From Phenylobacterium sp. SCN 70-31 (lineage in GTDB: Bacteria; Pseudomonadota; Alphaproteobacteria; Caulobacterales; Caulobacteraceae), in assembly GCF_001724605.1 (NCBI RefSeq), contig NZ_MEEX01000011.1, positions 1-64,000 on the forward strand: a DNA stretch of 64,000 bases, in the 5' to 3' direction. Positions 57,059 through 64,000 of this stretch are shown here, piece after piece. Both the position numbers and the translations under genes were made by a program. The notes under the pieces were generated by a model, which worked only from the letters and a program-made list of their open reading frames with translations, ran no database searches and was not told where the DNA came from. How positions within the stretch are numbered: the stretch's first letter is position 1; each line of letters opens with the position of its first letter.

Positions 57059-58096
57059 ATGTCGTCGGAACCGCCGCCCCGCTCCCTGCCGCCCCGCTCC
57101 CTGCCGCCGTCGGCTTCCCGTTCTCCAGCCCCGGACTCCGCAACCCGTGACTCCGGGGCCCGCAACGTCCCCGCCGGGACGTTCGCCCTGATCGAAGCCG
57201 GGCCTTCGGGCTCATGGCGCATCGCGCTGGCCGGGGTGGCCGGCGCCTGCGTCCTGGGCGCCGGCCTGGGATTCCTCGCCCGTCCTGCGCCAGAAGCCGC
57301 GTCCGGCGCGAAGCCGGAAGCGACAGGCCCCGTCGAGACGCCCGTCGAACCCCTGCTCCAGGTCGTGGTGGACGAGACGCCGGCGCCGATCGGTCCGCCC
57401 ATCGAGGTCCTGCCGCCCGACATGGCCGCCGCCGCCGCCGAGAGCGCGGCGCCCTATACGATGCCGGCCCCGCCGGCGCCCGACCGTCCCGCATCGGGGG
57501 ATGTCGCGCGCCTGGTGAAGGCCATCGCGGTCGCCTCGCCGGCGATCCGCAAGACCGAGCCGGCGCCCAAGGCGGAATCCCGCCCCAGGTCAGCGCCCGA
57601 CAGGGCCGGGTCGGTCGCCGCCCGTTCGGAGCCCAAGCCGAAGGCCCAAAGGCAGGCCAAGGCCGAAACCAGGAAGGAAACCACGGCCCCAAAGCCCGCG
57701 GCCGCCACGAAATCGGGCGACATGCGACCGAAGCGCCCGGTCGTCGCCGTCGCCAAGCCCCGGCCGGCCGACCCGTCGTCCGCCCGCAAACCACCCGCTC
57801 GCAAGCCGGCCGCCGCGCCCCTCCGCGGTGACGGACCCACCCGCGTGGCGCGGGCCGACGGCTGCGGAACCGGCTGCGACGACGCCCTGCTGGCGGCGCG
57901 CGAGCAGCAGCTCCAGCGCGCCTACGCCGAAGCCGAGGCGGCGGGCGTGCCGTCGCAGGCCCTGCGCCGGCAGCAGGCCCGCTGGCGGGAGGCCCGCGCC
58001 GCGGCGGCCCGCGAGGCCCCCTGGGCGGTGGAGGACGTCTACCTGGCCCGCATCTCCGAGCTGCGCGACCTGACCCGCGACGCGCGCGACGAATAG
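57059..58096 (+). CDS. single-pass Pro/Ala-rich membrane protein of unknown function
   Basis: A 345-residue protein of no known family. A short Pro/Ser-rich cytoplasmic part is followed by one transmembrane helix ([22 protein letters not shown], about residues 58-79). The periplasmic region is then low-complexity Pro/Ala/Lys-rich for about 190 residues. It ends in a more ordered tail with CGTGCDD and a charged helix to the end ([20 protein letters not shown]). It could tether something across the periplasm as TonB- or FtsN-like linkers do; this is speculation. The ATG at 57059 is used; an open frame continues upstream. Confidence 0.75.
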   Translation: MSSEPPPRSLPPRSLPPSASRSPAPDSATRDSGARNVPAGTFALIEAGPSGSWRIALAGVAGACVLGAGLGFLARPAPEAASGAKPEATGPVETPVEPLLQVVVDETPAPIGPPIEVLPPDMAAAAAESAAPYTMPAPPAPDRPASGDVARLVKAIAVASPAIRKTEPAPKAESRPRSAPDRAGSVAARSEPKPKAQRQAKAETRKETTAPKPAAATKSGDMRPKRPVVAVAKPRPADPSSARKPPARKPAAAPLRGDGPTRVARADGCGTGCDDALLAAREQQLQRAYAEAEAAGVPSQALRRQQARWREARAAAAREAPWAVEDVYLARISELRDLTRDARDE

Positions 58097-58196
58097 GCCG
58101 TCGCCACCGGCCGCGCCGGCCCGACCGCACCGGATTGACCGGGCGGCCTTCCCGCGGGAGACAGGCCCGGTATCCGTCGCCGGGAGCGCCTTCGCC

Positions 58197-58973
58197 GTGT
58201 CCACGTCCCCCATCCGCATCGCCATCGCCGGCGCTCTCGGCCGCATGGGCCAGGCCGTGGCGAAGGTGGCCGAAGGCGACCCCGCCCTGACTGTCGCGGC
58301 CCGCTTCGACCGGCCCGGGGCGACGGGCGACGGCCTGGTGTCGCAGGCCGAGGCCCTCGCCGCCGCCGACGTGGTGATCGACTTCACCACCCCCGCCGCC
58401 TCGGTCGCACTGGCCGCGGCGGGCGCCGACGCCGGGGTGGCCCTGGTGATCGGCTCCACGGGCGCGGGCGACGCCGAACGCGCGGCCATCGCCGCCGCCG
58501 CCGCGCGCACCCCCATCGTCTTCGCCGGCAACTTCTCGCTCGGCGTCAATCTGCTGATGGGCCTCGTGGCCCAGGCCGCGCGCGCCCTGCCGGCCGACAC
58601 CTGGGACATCGAGATCTTCGAGGCCCACCACAAGCACAAGGTCGATGCGCCCTCGGGCACCGCCCTGATGCTGGGCGAGGCCGCCGCCGCCGGCCGCGGC
58701 GTTGCGCTGGATCAGGTGGCGCGCCGCGCCCGCGACGGCATCACCGGCGCCCGGCCGCCCGGCGAGATCGGCTTCTCGGTGCTGCGCGGCGGAGGCATCG
58801 TGGGCGAACACACCGTCACCTTCGCCGGCGAGGAGGAGATCCTGACCCTCAGCCATTCGGGACGCGACCGCGCCCTGTTCGCCCGCGGCGCCGCCCACGC
58901 CGCCCGATGGGTCGCCGGCCGACCGCCCGGCCTCTACGACATGCAGGACGTCCTGGGGACGAAGGGGCCTTAG
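58197..58973 (+). CDS. dapB: 4-hydroxy-tetrahydrodipicolinate reductase
   Basis: A 258-residue reductase in the diaminopimelate pathway. NAD(P) motif [14 protein letters not shown]; substrate and catalytic motif [19 protein letters not shown] start. The stop is directly followed by the amidase start. Confidence 0.95.
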   Translation: MSTSPIRIAIAGALGRMGQAVAKVAEGDPALTVAARFDRPGATGDGLVSQAEALAAADVVIDFTTPAASVALAAAGADAGVALVIGSTGAGDAERAAIAAAAARTPIVFAGNFSLGVNLLMGLVAQAARALPADTWDIEIFEAHHKHKVDAPSGTALMLGEAAAAGRGVALDQVARRARDGITGARPPGEIGFSVLRGGGIVGEHTVTFAGEEEILTLSHSGRDRALFARGAAHAARWVAGRPPGLYDMQDVLGTKGP

Positions 58974-60440
58974 GTGGCCCGGGACCTGATCGACGACGAC
59001 GCGACCGCCCAGCTCCAGGCGCTGGCGACCAAGCATGTTTCGGCGGTCGAGCTCCTGAAGGCCGCGCTCGAGCGTCATGCCGACACCCATGCCACCCTCA
59101 ACGCCGTGGTGGCGGCCGACCCCGAACGAGCGCTGGAACGGGCCCGCGCGCTCGACGACGCCCGCGTCCGTGGCGAGTCCCTCGGGCCGCTCGCCGGCCT
59201 GCCGATGACGGTCAAGGACACCTTCGACGTGGCCGGCATGGCCGCCTCCTCAGGGCTGCCGCACCTGCGCCGCCGCCAGGTCGAGGACGCCGTCGCCGTT
59301 TCCCACGCCCGCCGGGCCGGGGCGGTGATCTGGGGCAAGACCAACGTGCCCGTGATGGCCGGCGACTGGCAGAGCGCCAACGCCCTCTACGGCGCCACCC
59401 ACAATCCCTGGGATCCCGCGCGTACGCCCGGCGGCTCGTCCGGCGGCGCGGCGGCGGCGCTGGCGGCGGGCGTCACACCGCTGGAGATCGGCTCGGACAT
59501 CGGCGGCTCGCTGCGCGTGCCCGCCAGCTTCTGCGGCGTGTTCAGCCACAAGCCGACCTGGGGCATGGTCTCGCAACGCGGTCATGTCCCGCCCAGCCCG
59601 GGTTCGTTCGCCGAGCGCGACCTGAACGTGGTCGGACCCATGGCCCGCTCCGTGCGCGACCTGCGCCTTCTGCTGTCGATCGTCGAGGACGGGCCGCTGG
59701 CCCCCAAGGCGCCGCCCGCCGACCTGAAGACGGTCAGGATCGGGCTCTGGCTGGACGAACCGCTGTGCCCCCTCGACCCCGAGGTCCGGGCGGTGGTGGA
59801 GGCCTTCGCCGCCCAGCTGCGCGACGCCGGCGCCGAGGTGGAGCCGGTGACGAGCCCGGTGGACATGCGCGCCCTGCTCTTCGCCTACCAGACCCTGCTG
59901 GGCGCCGTGCTGGGCGAAGACCTGCCGCCCCGCGTGCTGCGGGGCCTGGAACGCGCGCGGCCGTTCGCGCGATTCGCCCTGGCTCGCGGCGCCGGGCCGC
60001 TGTCCGACGCCGCCGCCACCCTGGCCTACACCGCCCGGCACCGGGAATGGATGGCCGCCGACGCGGCGCGCGCGCGCCTGCGCCACGAGATCGACGACAC
60101 CTTCGCCCGGTTCGACGCCATCCTCGCCCCGATCGCGCCGGTCCCGGCTTTCCCGCACGACCGGCGTCCCTTCGGCCGGCGCCGCCTCGCCACCTCGACC
60201 GGCGAGAGCCTGAGCTACAACAGCCTGCTGACGTGGATCTCCCCGGCCACGGCCCTGAAGCTGCCGGCCACCGCCCTGCCCGCGGGGCGCACATCTGCGG
60301 GACTGCCCGTGGGCGCCCAGCTCATCGGGCCGATGGGCGCGGACGGCCGCATCCTGGCCATCGCCCAGGCCATCGACGAGAACGTCCGCGGCTTCGAGTC
60401 GCCCCGCTCCGGATGTCTTAGAGTCGCCTCAGGCGGTTGA
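58974..60440 (+). CDS. amidase-signature family hydrolase
   Basis: A 488-residue amidase with the Ser-cisSer-Lys triad: Lys in PMTVKDTFDVAG, cis-Ser in TPGGSSGGAAAALAAG and the nucleophile Ser in GSDIGGSLRVPASFC. Substrate unknown; the context with dapB is not proof of a cell-wall role. It starts with GTG at the base after the dapB stop and its end overlaps the convergent purK by 23 bases. Confidence 0.92.
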   Translation: MARDLIDDDATAQLQALATKHVSAVELLKAALERHADTHATLNAVVAADPERALERARALDDARVRGESLGPLAGLPMTVKDTFDVAGMAASSGLPHLRRRQVEDAVAVSHARRAGAVIWGKTNVPVMAGDWQSANALYGATHNPWDPARTPGGSSGGAAAALAAGVTPLEIGSDIGGSLRVPASFCGVFSHKPTWGMVSQRGHVPPSPGSFAERDLNVVGPMARSVRDLRLLLSIVEDGPLAPKAPPADLKTVRIGLWLDEPLCPLDPEVRAVVEAFAAQLRDAGAEVEPVTSPVDMRALLFAYQTLLGAVLGEDLPPRVLRGLERARPFARFALARGAGPLSDAAATLAYTARHREWMAADAARARLRHEIDDTFARFDAILAPIAPVPAFPHDRRPFGRRRLATSTGESLSYNSLLTWISPATALKLPATALPAGRTSAGLPVGAQLIGPMGADGRILAIAQAIDENVRGFESPRSGCLRVASGG

Positions 60441-61497
60441 CGTGGCCCATCTTGCGGCCGGGCTTGGCCTGCCGCTTGCCGTAGAGGTGGAGGCGCGCAT
60501 CCGGGTCATGGGCGTACTTCGCCCACTGATCCGCCTCGTCGCCCAGCAGGTTCAGCATCTCGATCCGCGCGTGCGGCTCGGTGGGCCCCAGCGGCCAGCC
60601 GGCGACGGCGCGGACATGCTGCTCGAACTGGTCCACCGAACAGCCGTCCTGGGTCCAGTGTCCCGAGTTGTGGACCCGCGGCGCGATCTCGTTGACCAGC
60701 AGCCGGCCGTCCTTCAACTCGAACAGCTCGATCCCGATCACGCCGACATAGTTCAACCCGTCCAGGACGCGCCGGGCGATCTTCTCGGCCTGCTCGGCCA
60801 GGGCGGCCGACACTTCGGCCGGCGCCAGGCTCCGGCGAAGGACGCCGCCTTCGTGATGGTTCTCGGCCAGGGGATAGATCGCCGTTTCGCCGTCGCGGCC
60901 GCGCGCGGCGATCACCGACAGCTCGCGCACGAAGTCCGCCGGCGCTTCCAGGATCACCGGGACCCGGCCCAGGACCTCGAACGCATCGGCGGCGTCGGCG
61001 GCGTGCTCGATCCAGCGCTGGCCCTTGCCGTCGTACCCCTCGCGGCGAGTCTTCATCAGCACCGGAGCGCCCATGGCGGTCGCGGCGGCCACGGCCTCGT
61101 CGGCGCTGTCGGCCGAACTGAAAGCCACCGTGGGCGCGCCGGCGGCGTTCAGGAACTGCTTCTCGGCCACCCGGTCCTGGGCCACGGCCAGGGCTTCGGC
61201 GCCCGGCGCGACCTCGCAGCCCAGCTTCTGGAGGGTCAGGACCGACTGGGCCGGCACGTTCTCGAATTCGAACGTCACCACCCTGGCGACGGCGGCCAGC
61301 TTCTCCAGCGCCGCCGGGTCGTCGTACGCGCCGACGATGGTGTGGTTCGAGACCTGGCCGGCGGGGCTGTCGGCGTCGCGCTCCAGCACCGCGACGTCCA
61401 GGCCCAGCCGGGCCGCGGCCAGCGCCAGCATGCGGCCGAGCTGCCCGCCCCCCAGGATGCCGAGGGTCGAACCGGGCGGAAGCGGAAGGGCGGTCAT
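60418..61497 (-). CDS. purK: N5-carboxyaminoimidazole ribonucleotide synthase
   Basis: A 359-residue ATP-grasp enzyme of purine synthesis. N-terminus TLGILGGGQLGRMLALAA, then FENVPAQSV, KTRREGYDGKGQ and NEIAPRVHNSGHWT are all family motifs. Its product is isomerised by PurE, whose gene ends four bases upstream, so the two form an operon. Confidence 0.97.
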   Translation of the reverse strand: MTALPLPPGSTLGILGGGQLGRMLALAAARLGLDVAVLERDADSPAGQVSNHTIVGAYDDPAALEKLAAVARVVTFEFENVPAQSVLTLQKLGCEVAPGAEALAVAQDRVAEKQFLNAAGAPTVAFSSADSADEAVAAATAMGAPVLMKTRREGYDGKGQRWIEHAADAADAFEVLGRVPVILEAPADFVRELSVIAARGRDGETAIYPLAENHHEGGVLRRSLAPAEVSAALAEQAEKIARRVLDGLNYVGVIGIELFELKDGRLLVNEIAPRVHNSGHWTQDGCSVDQFEQHVRAVAGWPLGPTEPHARIEMLNLLGDEADQWAKYAHDPDARLHLYGKRQAKPGRKMGHVNRLRRL

Positions 61498-61501
61498 GGG
61501 G

Positions 61502-61981
61502 CTACTCGACGGCCTCGGGAATACTGGCGGTCTGTTCGGCGGCGAATGCGGCGACGCGTTCGGCCACCGCCGGGTCCGAGAGCGCCAGGATGCGCGCGGC
61601 CAGCAGCGCGGCGTTCTTGGCGCCCGCCTCGCCGATGGCCAGCGTGCCCACCGGGATGCCGCCGGGCATCTGGACGATGGAGAGCAGGCTGTCCATGCCC
61701 TTCAGCGCCTTGGACTCGATCGGCACGCCCAGGACCGGCAGGTCGGTGAGCGAGGCGGTCATGCCCGGCAGGTGGGCGGCGCCGCCCGCGCCGGCGATGA
61801 TCACCTGGAATCCCGCCGCCTTGGCCCCTCGGGCGAAGTCGTACATGCGCTGCGGCGTGCGGTGGGCCGAGACCACCTTGGCCTCGTAGGCCACGCCCAG
61901 GCTGTCCAGCAGTTCGGCGGCGTGTCGCAGGATCGGCCAGTCGGACCGGCTGCCCATGATGATGGCGACGGGCGCGCTCAT
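61502..61981 (-). CDS. purE: N5-carboxyaminoimidazole ribonucleotide mutase
   Basis: A 159-residue PurE. Motifs [30 protein letters not shown] and [11 protein letters not shown] are present. The ATG at 61981 gives standard length. It is the first gene of purE-purK and is divergent from the GGDEF gene. Confidence 0.97.
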   Translation of the reverse strand: MSAPVAIIMGSRSDWPILRHAAELLDSLGVAYEAKVVSAHRTPQRMYDFARGAKAAGFQVIIAGAGGAAHLPGMTASLTDLPVLGVPIESKALKGMDSLLSIVQMPGGIPVGTLAIGEAGAKNAALLAARILALSDPAVAERVAAFAAEQTASIPEAVE

Positions 61982-62081
61982 GCGTCGTTCGAATCCCCAG
62001 AGTTCCGGAAAGGGGGTCCCGGAAAGGGCGCGGAGTATAGGCGCCGCCTTTGCGCGCACAATGCAGCGCCGTTAGAATCCC

Positions 62082-62112
62082 TTAACCGCGGTCGCTTCGA
62101 ATAGCGTTAACC
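62082..62112. promoter_or_regulatory. two TTAACC half-sites ahead of the GGDEF gene
   Basis: TTAACC occurs at 62082-62087 and 62107-62112, 25 bases apart. Caulobacter CtrA binds TTAA-N7-TTAA or single TTAACCAT-like half-sites, so cell-cycle control is possible, but the spacing is not the full-site spacing. Confidence 0.3.
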
Positions 62113-62119
62113 TTGTCGA

Positions 62120-62863
62120 ATGGCCCTGGTGGGACAGCCCATGAGAATAGCCGGCGCCCGCAGCGAACAGATCCGACCCGGCGCCCGGTCCGGCGGCCGG
62201 CCCGACACCCGACAGGGGACCGTCGCCGCCACCGGCGCGCCTGCGCCGCCCGACCGGATACAGGTTCTGGGCATTCCTCCGGCCGAAATGACCGCGGCGG
62301 TGAAGGCCGCCGTCTCGGCCCTCGCCTCGGAACTCGACACCCTGAAAGCCGAGGTGGGCCGCCTCAAGGCCCGTCTGACCGAGGCCGAAGGCCTGGCCGA
62401 TCGCGACGCCCTGACCCCCCTCTACAACCGTCGCGCCTTCGTGCGCGAGCTGAGCCGGGTGCGCACCTTCGGCGACCGCTACGGCTTCGCCGCGTCCCTG
62501 GTCTACTTCGATCTCGACGGCTTCAAGTCGATCAACGACAGACTGGGACACGCCGCCGGCGACCAGGCCCTCAAGGCGGTGGCCGACATCCTGCTGTCCA
62601 ATGTGCGCGAGGGCGACGTGGTGGGACGCATGGGCGGCGACGAGTTCGCCGTGGTGCTGGCCCAGGCCGATCGCGCCGCGGCCGCCGCCAAGGCCGCCGC
62701 CCTCTGCGAAGCCATCGCGGCCGACCCCGCGCTGGCCGCGATGGGCGGTCTGCGCGCCAGCTACGGCGTGGCCGGGATCGCCGCCGGGGCCGATCCCGAA
62801 GCGATCCTCGCCGAGGCCGATGGGGCGATGTACGAGACCCGCCGCCTGCGCAAGGCGGGGTAG
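62120..62863 (+). CDS. GGDEF-domain diguanylate cyclase
   Basis: A 247-residue cytoplasmic protein: a disordered Pro/Arg-rich start, a coiled coil (VSALASELDTLKAEVGRLKARLTEAEG) and a GGDEF domain with DALTPLYNRRAF, the active site MGGDEFAVVL and an inhibitory RxxD site (REGD) five residues before. All catalytic features for making cyclic di-GMP are intact. No sensor domain is seen; the coiled coil probably dimerises it. Confidence 0.92.
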   Translation: MALVGQPMRIAGARSEQIRPGARSGGRPDTRQGTVAATGAPAPPDRIQVLGIPPAEMTAAVKAAVSALASELDTLKAEVGRLKARLTEAEGLADRDALTPLYNRRAFVRELSRVRTFGDRYGFAASLVYFDLDGFKSINDRLGHAAGDQALKAVADILLSNVREGDVVGRMGGDEFAVVLAQADRAAAAAKAAALCEAIAADPALAAMGGLRASYGVAGIAAGADPEAILAEADGAMYETRRLRKAG

Positions 62864-62894
62864 CGCGCGTCCCGCATCTTGCGGAGGCAGGGCC

Positions 62895-63344
62895 TCAGGC
62901 CTTGAACTTCGCCAGCAGCGTGCGCAGTTCCGGCTCGTCCACCAGGCCCGCCGCTTCCGCCGGCGAGCCCCACATGCGGTCGCGCTCGGCCATCTCGGGC
63001 CAGATGTCGCGGGCCTCGGCGACTTCCAGCGGATAGACCATCACCCGCACGTGCTGCAGCCGCCCCGAACGCAGGCGCTTGTCGTAGTGGTAGATTCCCA
63101 GCGGCTTGCGCTTGGGCGCGCCCAGCACCCCCGCCTCCTCATAGGCTTCCTGGGCGGCGGCGGCCTCGGGCGCCTTGTCCTTCATCGGCCACCCCTTGGG
63201 GATCACCCAGCGGCGGCTTTCCCGCGATGTGATCAGCAGGATCTGGACCGAGCCGTCGTCGGCCTTGCGCCAGGGCAGGGCGGCGTACTGGGTCCTGGGC
63301 TCCCGGTCGGGTTCCGGACGCAGCCTGTCGCGCTTCTTGCCCAT
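62895..63344 (-). CDS. NUDIX hydrolase
   Basis: A 149-residue NUDIX protein of the diphosphoinositol-polyphosphate/Ap(n)A type. The nudix box region is GWPMKDKAPEAAAAQEAYEEAGV; the usual Arg before Glu is Gln here. The early WVIPKGWPMK is typical of the DIPP subgroup. Substrate unknown. The ATG at 63344 (MGKKRDRL) is preferred to a longer upstream frame. Confidence 0.88.
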   Translation of the reverse strand: MGKKRDRLRPEPDREPRTQYAALPWRKADDGSVQILLITSRESRRWVIPKGWPMKDKAPEAAAAQEAYEEAGVLGAPKRKPLGIYHYDKRLRSGRLQHVRVMVYPLEVAEARDIWPEMAERDRMWGSPAEAAGLVDEPELRTLLAKFKA

Positions 63345-63488
63345 CGGCGGTGGTCCGGCGCTCCCTGGCGAATCGGCCGTCTCGAGGCCTTCGAAGCCGG
63401 GCGATGTACGCGCGGTTTCGGGCCCGGACAATCGGATTGTCACAAAACTGTCATGAGCGTCGCGCGGGTCGCCGCCCACCGCCTCCTC

Positions 63489-64000
63489 TCAGGCGGCTTC
63501 GGGCCGCCGCCGCCGCACCCTCGCCAGCCGTCGCAGGCGCCGCCAGAAGCGCGTCTTCTCGGGTTCGGGGTAGGGCTGGAGGTTCTTCACGAAGTCCTCG
63601 GCGCAGGCGCGCCACGAGAACGTCTCGGCGAAGGCCCGCACCCGCTTCCGGTCCAGCTCCAGGCATTGCAGGCAGGCTTCGCGCAGGCCTTCGGTCGCCG
63701 TCAGCGCCAGGACGCCCGCGCCCGAGCCGGGGATCAGGTCGATGGGCCCGGGCGCCGGATAGGCGGCCACGGGCGTGCCCGCCGCCATGGCCTCGAGGAT
63801 CACCAGGCCGAAGGTGTCGGTGAGCGAGGGGAAGACGAAGACGTCGGCGCAGGCGTAGTGGTCGGCCAGGTCCCGCCCCGACTTCGCGCCCGTGAACACC
63901 ACATCGGGATACTTCTCGGTCAGCTCCTCGAGCTGCGGCCCCGGCCCCACGACCACCTTCGTCCCCGGCAGGTCCAGGCCCAGGAACGCCTCGATGTTCT
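63489..64000 (-). CDS. group-4 glycosyltransferase, 3' part only
   Basis: The C-terminal portion of a GT-B glycosyltransferase. VVVGPGPQLEELTEKYPDVVFTG, then FVFPSLTDTFGLVILEAMAAGTPV (the E-x7-E motif region) and a basic tail RRLRRLARVRRRR are visible. The 5' end lies beyond the right edge of the window. Donor and acceptor are unknown; family members glycosylate lipids or sugars. Confidence 0.9.
   Translation of the reverse strand, partial: NIEAFLGLDLPGTKVVVGPGPQLEELTEKYPDVVFTGAKSGRDLADHYACADVFVFPSLTDTFGLVILEAMAAGTPVAAYPAPGPIDLIPGSGAGVLALTATEGLREACLQCLELDRKRVRAFAETFSWRACAEDFVKNLQPYPEPEKTRFWRRLRRLARVRRRRPEAA

Noticed and set aside
62082..62112. Full CtrA site upstream of the GGDEF gene
   Set aside because: The two TTAACC boxes are 25 bases apart rather than with a 7-base spacer; kept only as possible half-sites.

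Overview
The window comes from a GC-rich alphaproteobacterium, most likely a member of the Caulobacteraceae (Phenylobacterium or Caulobacter type). The evidence is two secreted proteins ending in the PEPxxWA form of the PEP-CTERM sorting signal, GTG and TTG starts, a 2-oxoglutarate dehydrogenase/succinyl-CoA ligase cluster in alphaproteobacterial order, and the blocks rpmH-rnpA-yidC-engB, ffs-dnaX-ebfC-recR, def-fmt-truA and DUF484-xerC. No plasmid or CRISPR signal was seen. The genus is an inference.

Bases 1 to about 6527 look like the right-hand end of an integrated island whose left end lies outside the window. It holds an alpha/beta hydrolase, a thioesterase, a terminator-bearing intergenic stretch, a 5'-truncated NodT-type efflux gene, a decayed SRAP (SOS-associated peptidase) gene, a DUF5655 protein, a TetR regulator and a P4-type tyrosine integrase. 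Just outside the integrase start lie a triplet of GTGACCC-type repeats and the 3' half of a tRNA-Arg(ACG) gene, the expected right attachment site.

Bases 6653-8969 carry two alpha/beta hydrolases divergent from a two-cysteine OhrR-like MarR regulator, with a palindromic operator between them. Bases 9019-16831 are mostly housekeeping: SRP RNA, an FxDxF PEP-CTERM protein on the other strand, dnaX-ebfC-recR, rmuC, def, a lipoprotein, fmt and truA. A six-unit inverted repeat lies between dnaX and ebfC. Next come a class C beta-lactamase-fold hydrolase, an AIM24 protein and a choice-of-anchor A PEP-CTERM protein.

Bases 20097-30191 run mainly leftward: map, rpmH, rnpA, yidC, engB, then an acyl-CoA dehydrogenase and a Crp/Fnr regulator, then argB, a pyrimidine 5'-nucleotidase-type HAD protein, dapD and dapE (lysine and arginine synthesis). 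Bases 30202-37630 form a lipid/acyl metabolism neighbourhood: a quinone oxidoreductase with its TetR regulator, a short-chain dehydrogenase, an acyl-CoA synthetase, an alpha/beta hydrolase, and an MFS transporter divergent from its own TetR regulator across a clear operator.

Bases 37627-41922 carry a pentapeptide-repeat protein, a CorA-like transporter, a secreted CHAP protein, a 511-base gap with two hairpins and a perfect DnaA box, and a TerC membrane protein. Bases 41995-46482 are priA, transaldolase, DUF484 and xerC. Bases 46931-55229 hold a GNAT acetyltransferase and the lpd-odhB-sucA-sucD-sucC cluster (lower TCA cycle), divergent from a membrane-bound LytTR regulator.

The remainder contains a frameshifted GNAT gene, a membrane-anchored proline/alanine-rich protein, dapB with an amidase, purK-purE, a GGDEF cyclase, a NUDIX hydrolase and the 3' part of a group-4 glycosyltransferase cut by the window edge. 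No wholly new multi-gene system is evident. The most informative oddities are the island border, the decayed SRAP gene, the dnaX-ebfC inverted array and the OhrR-like/hydrolase unit.
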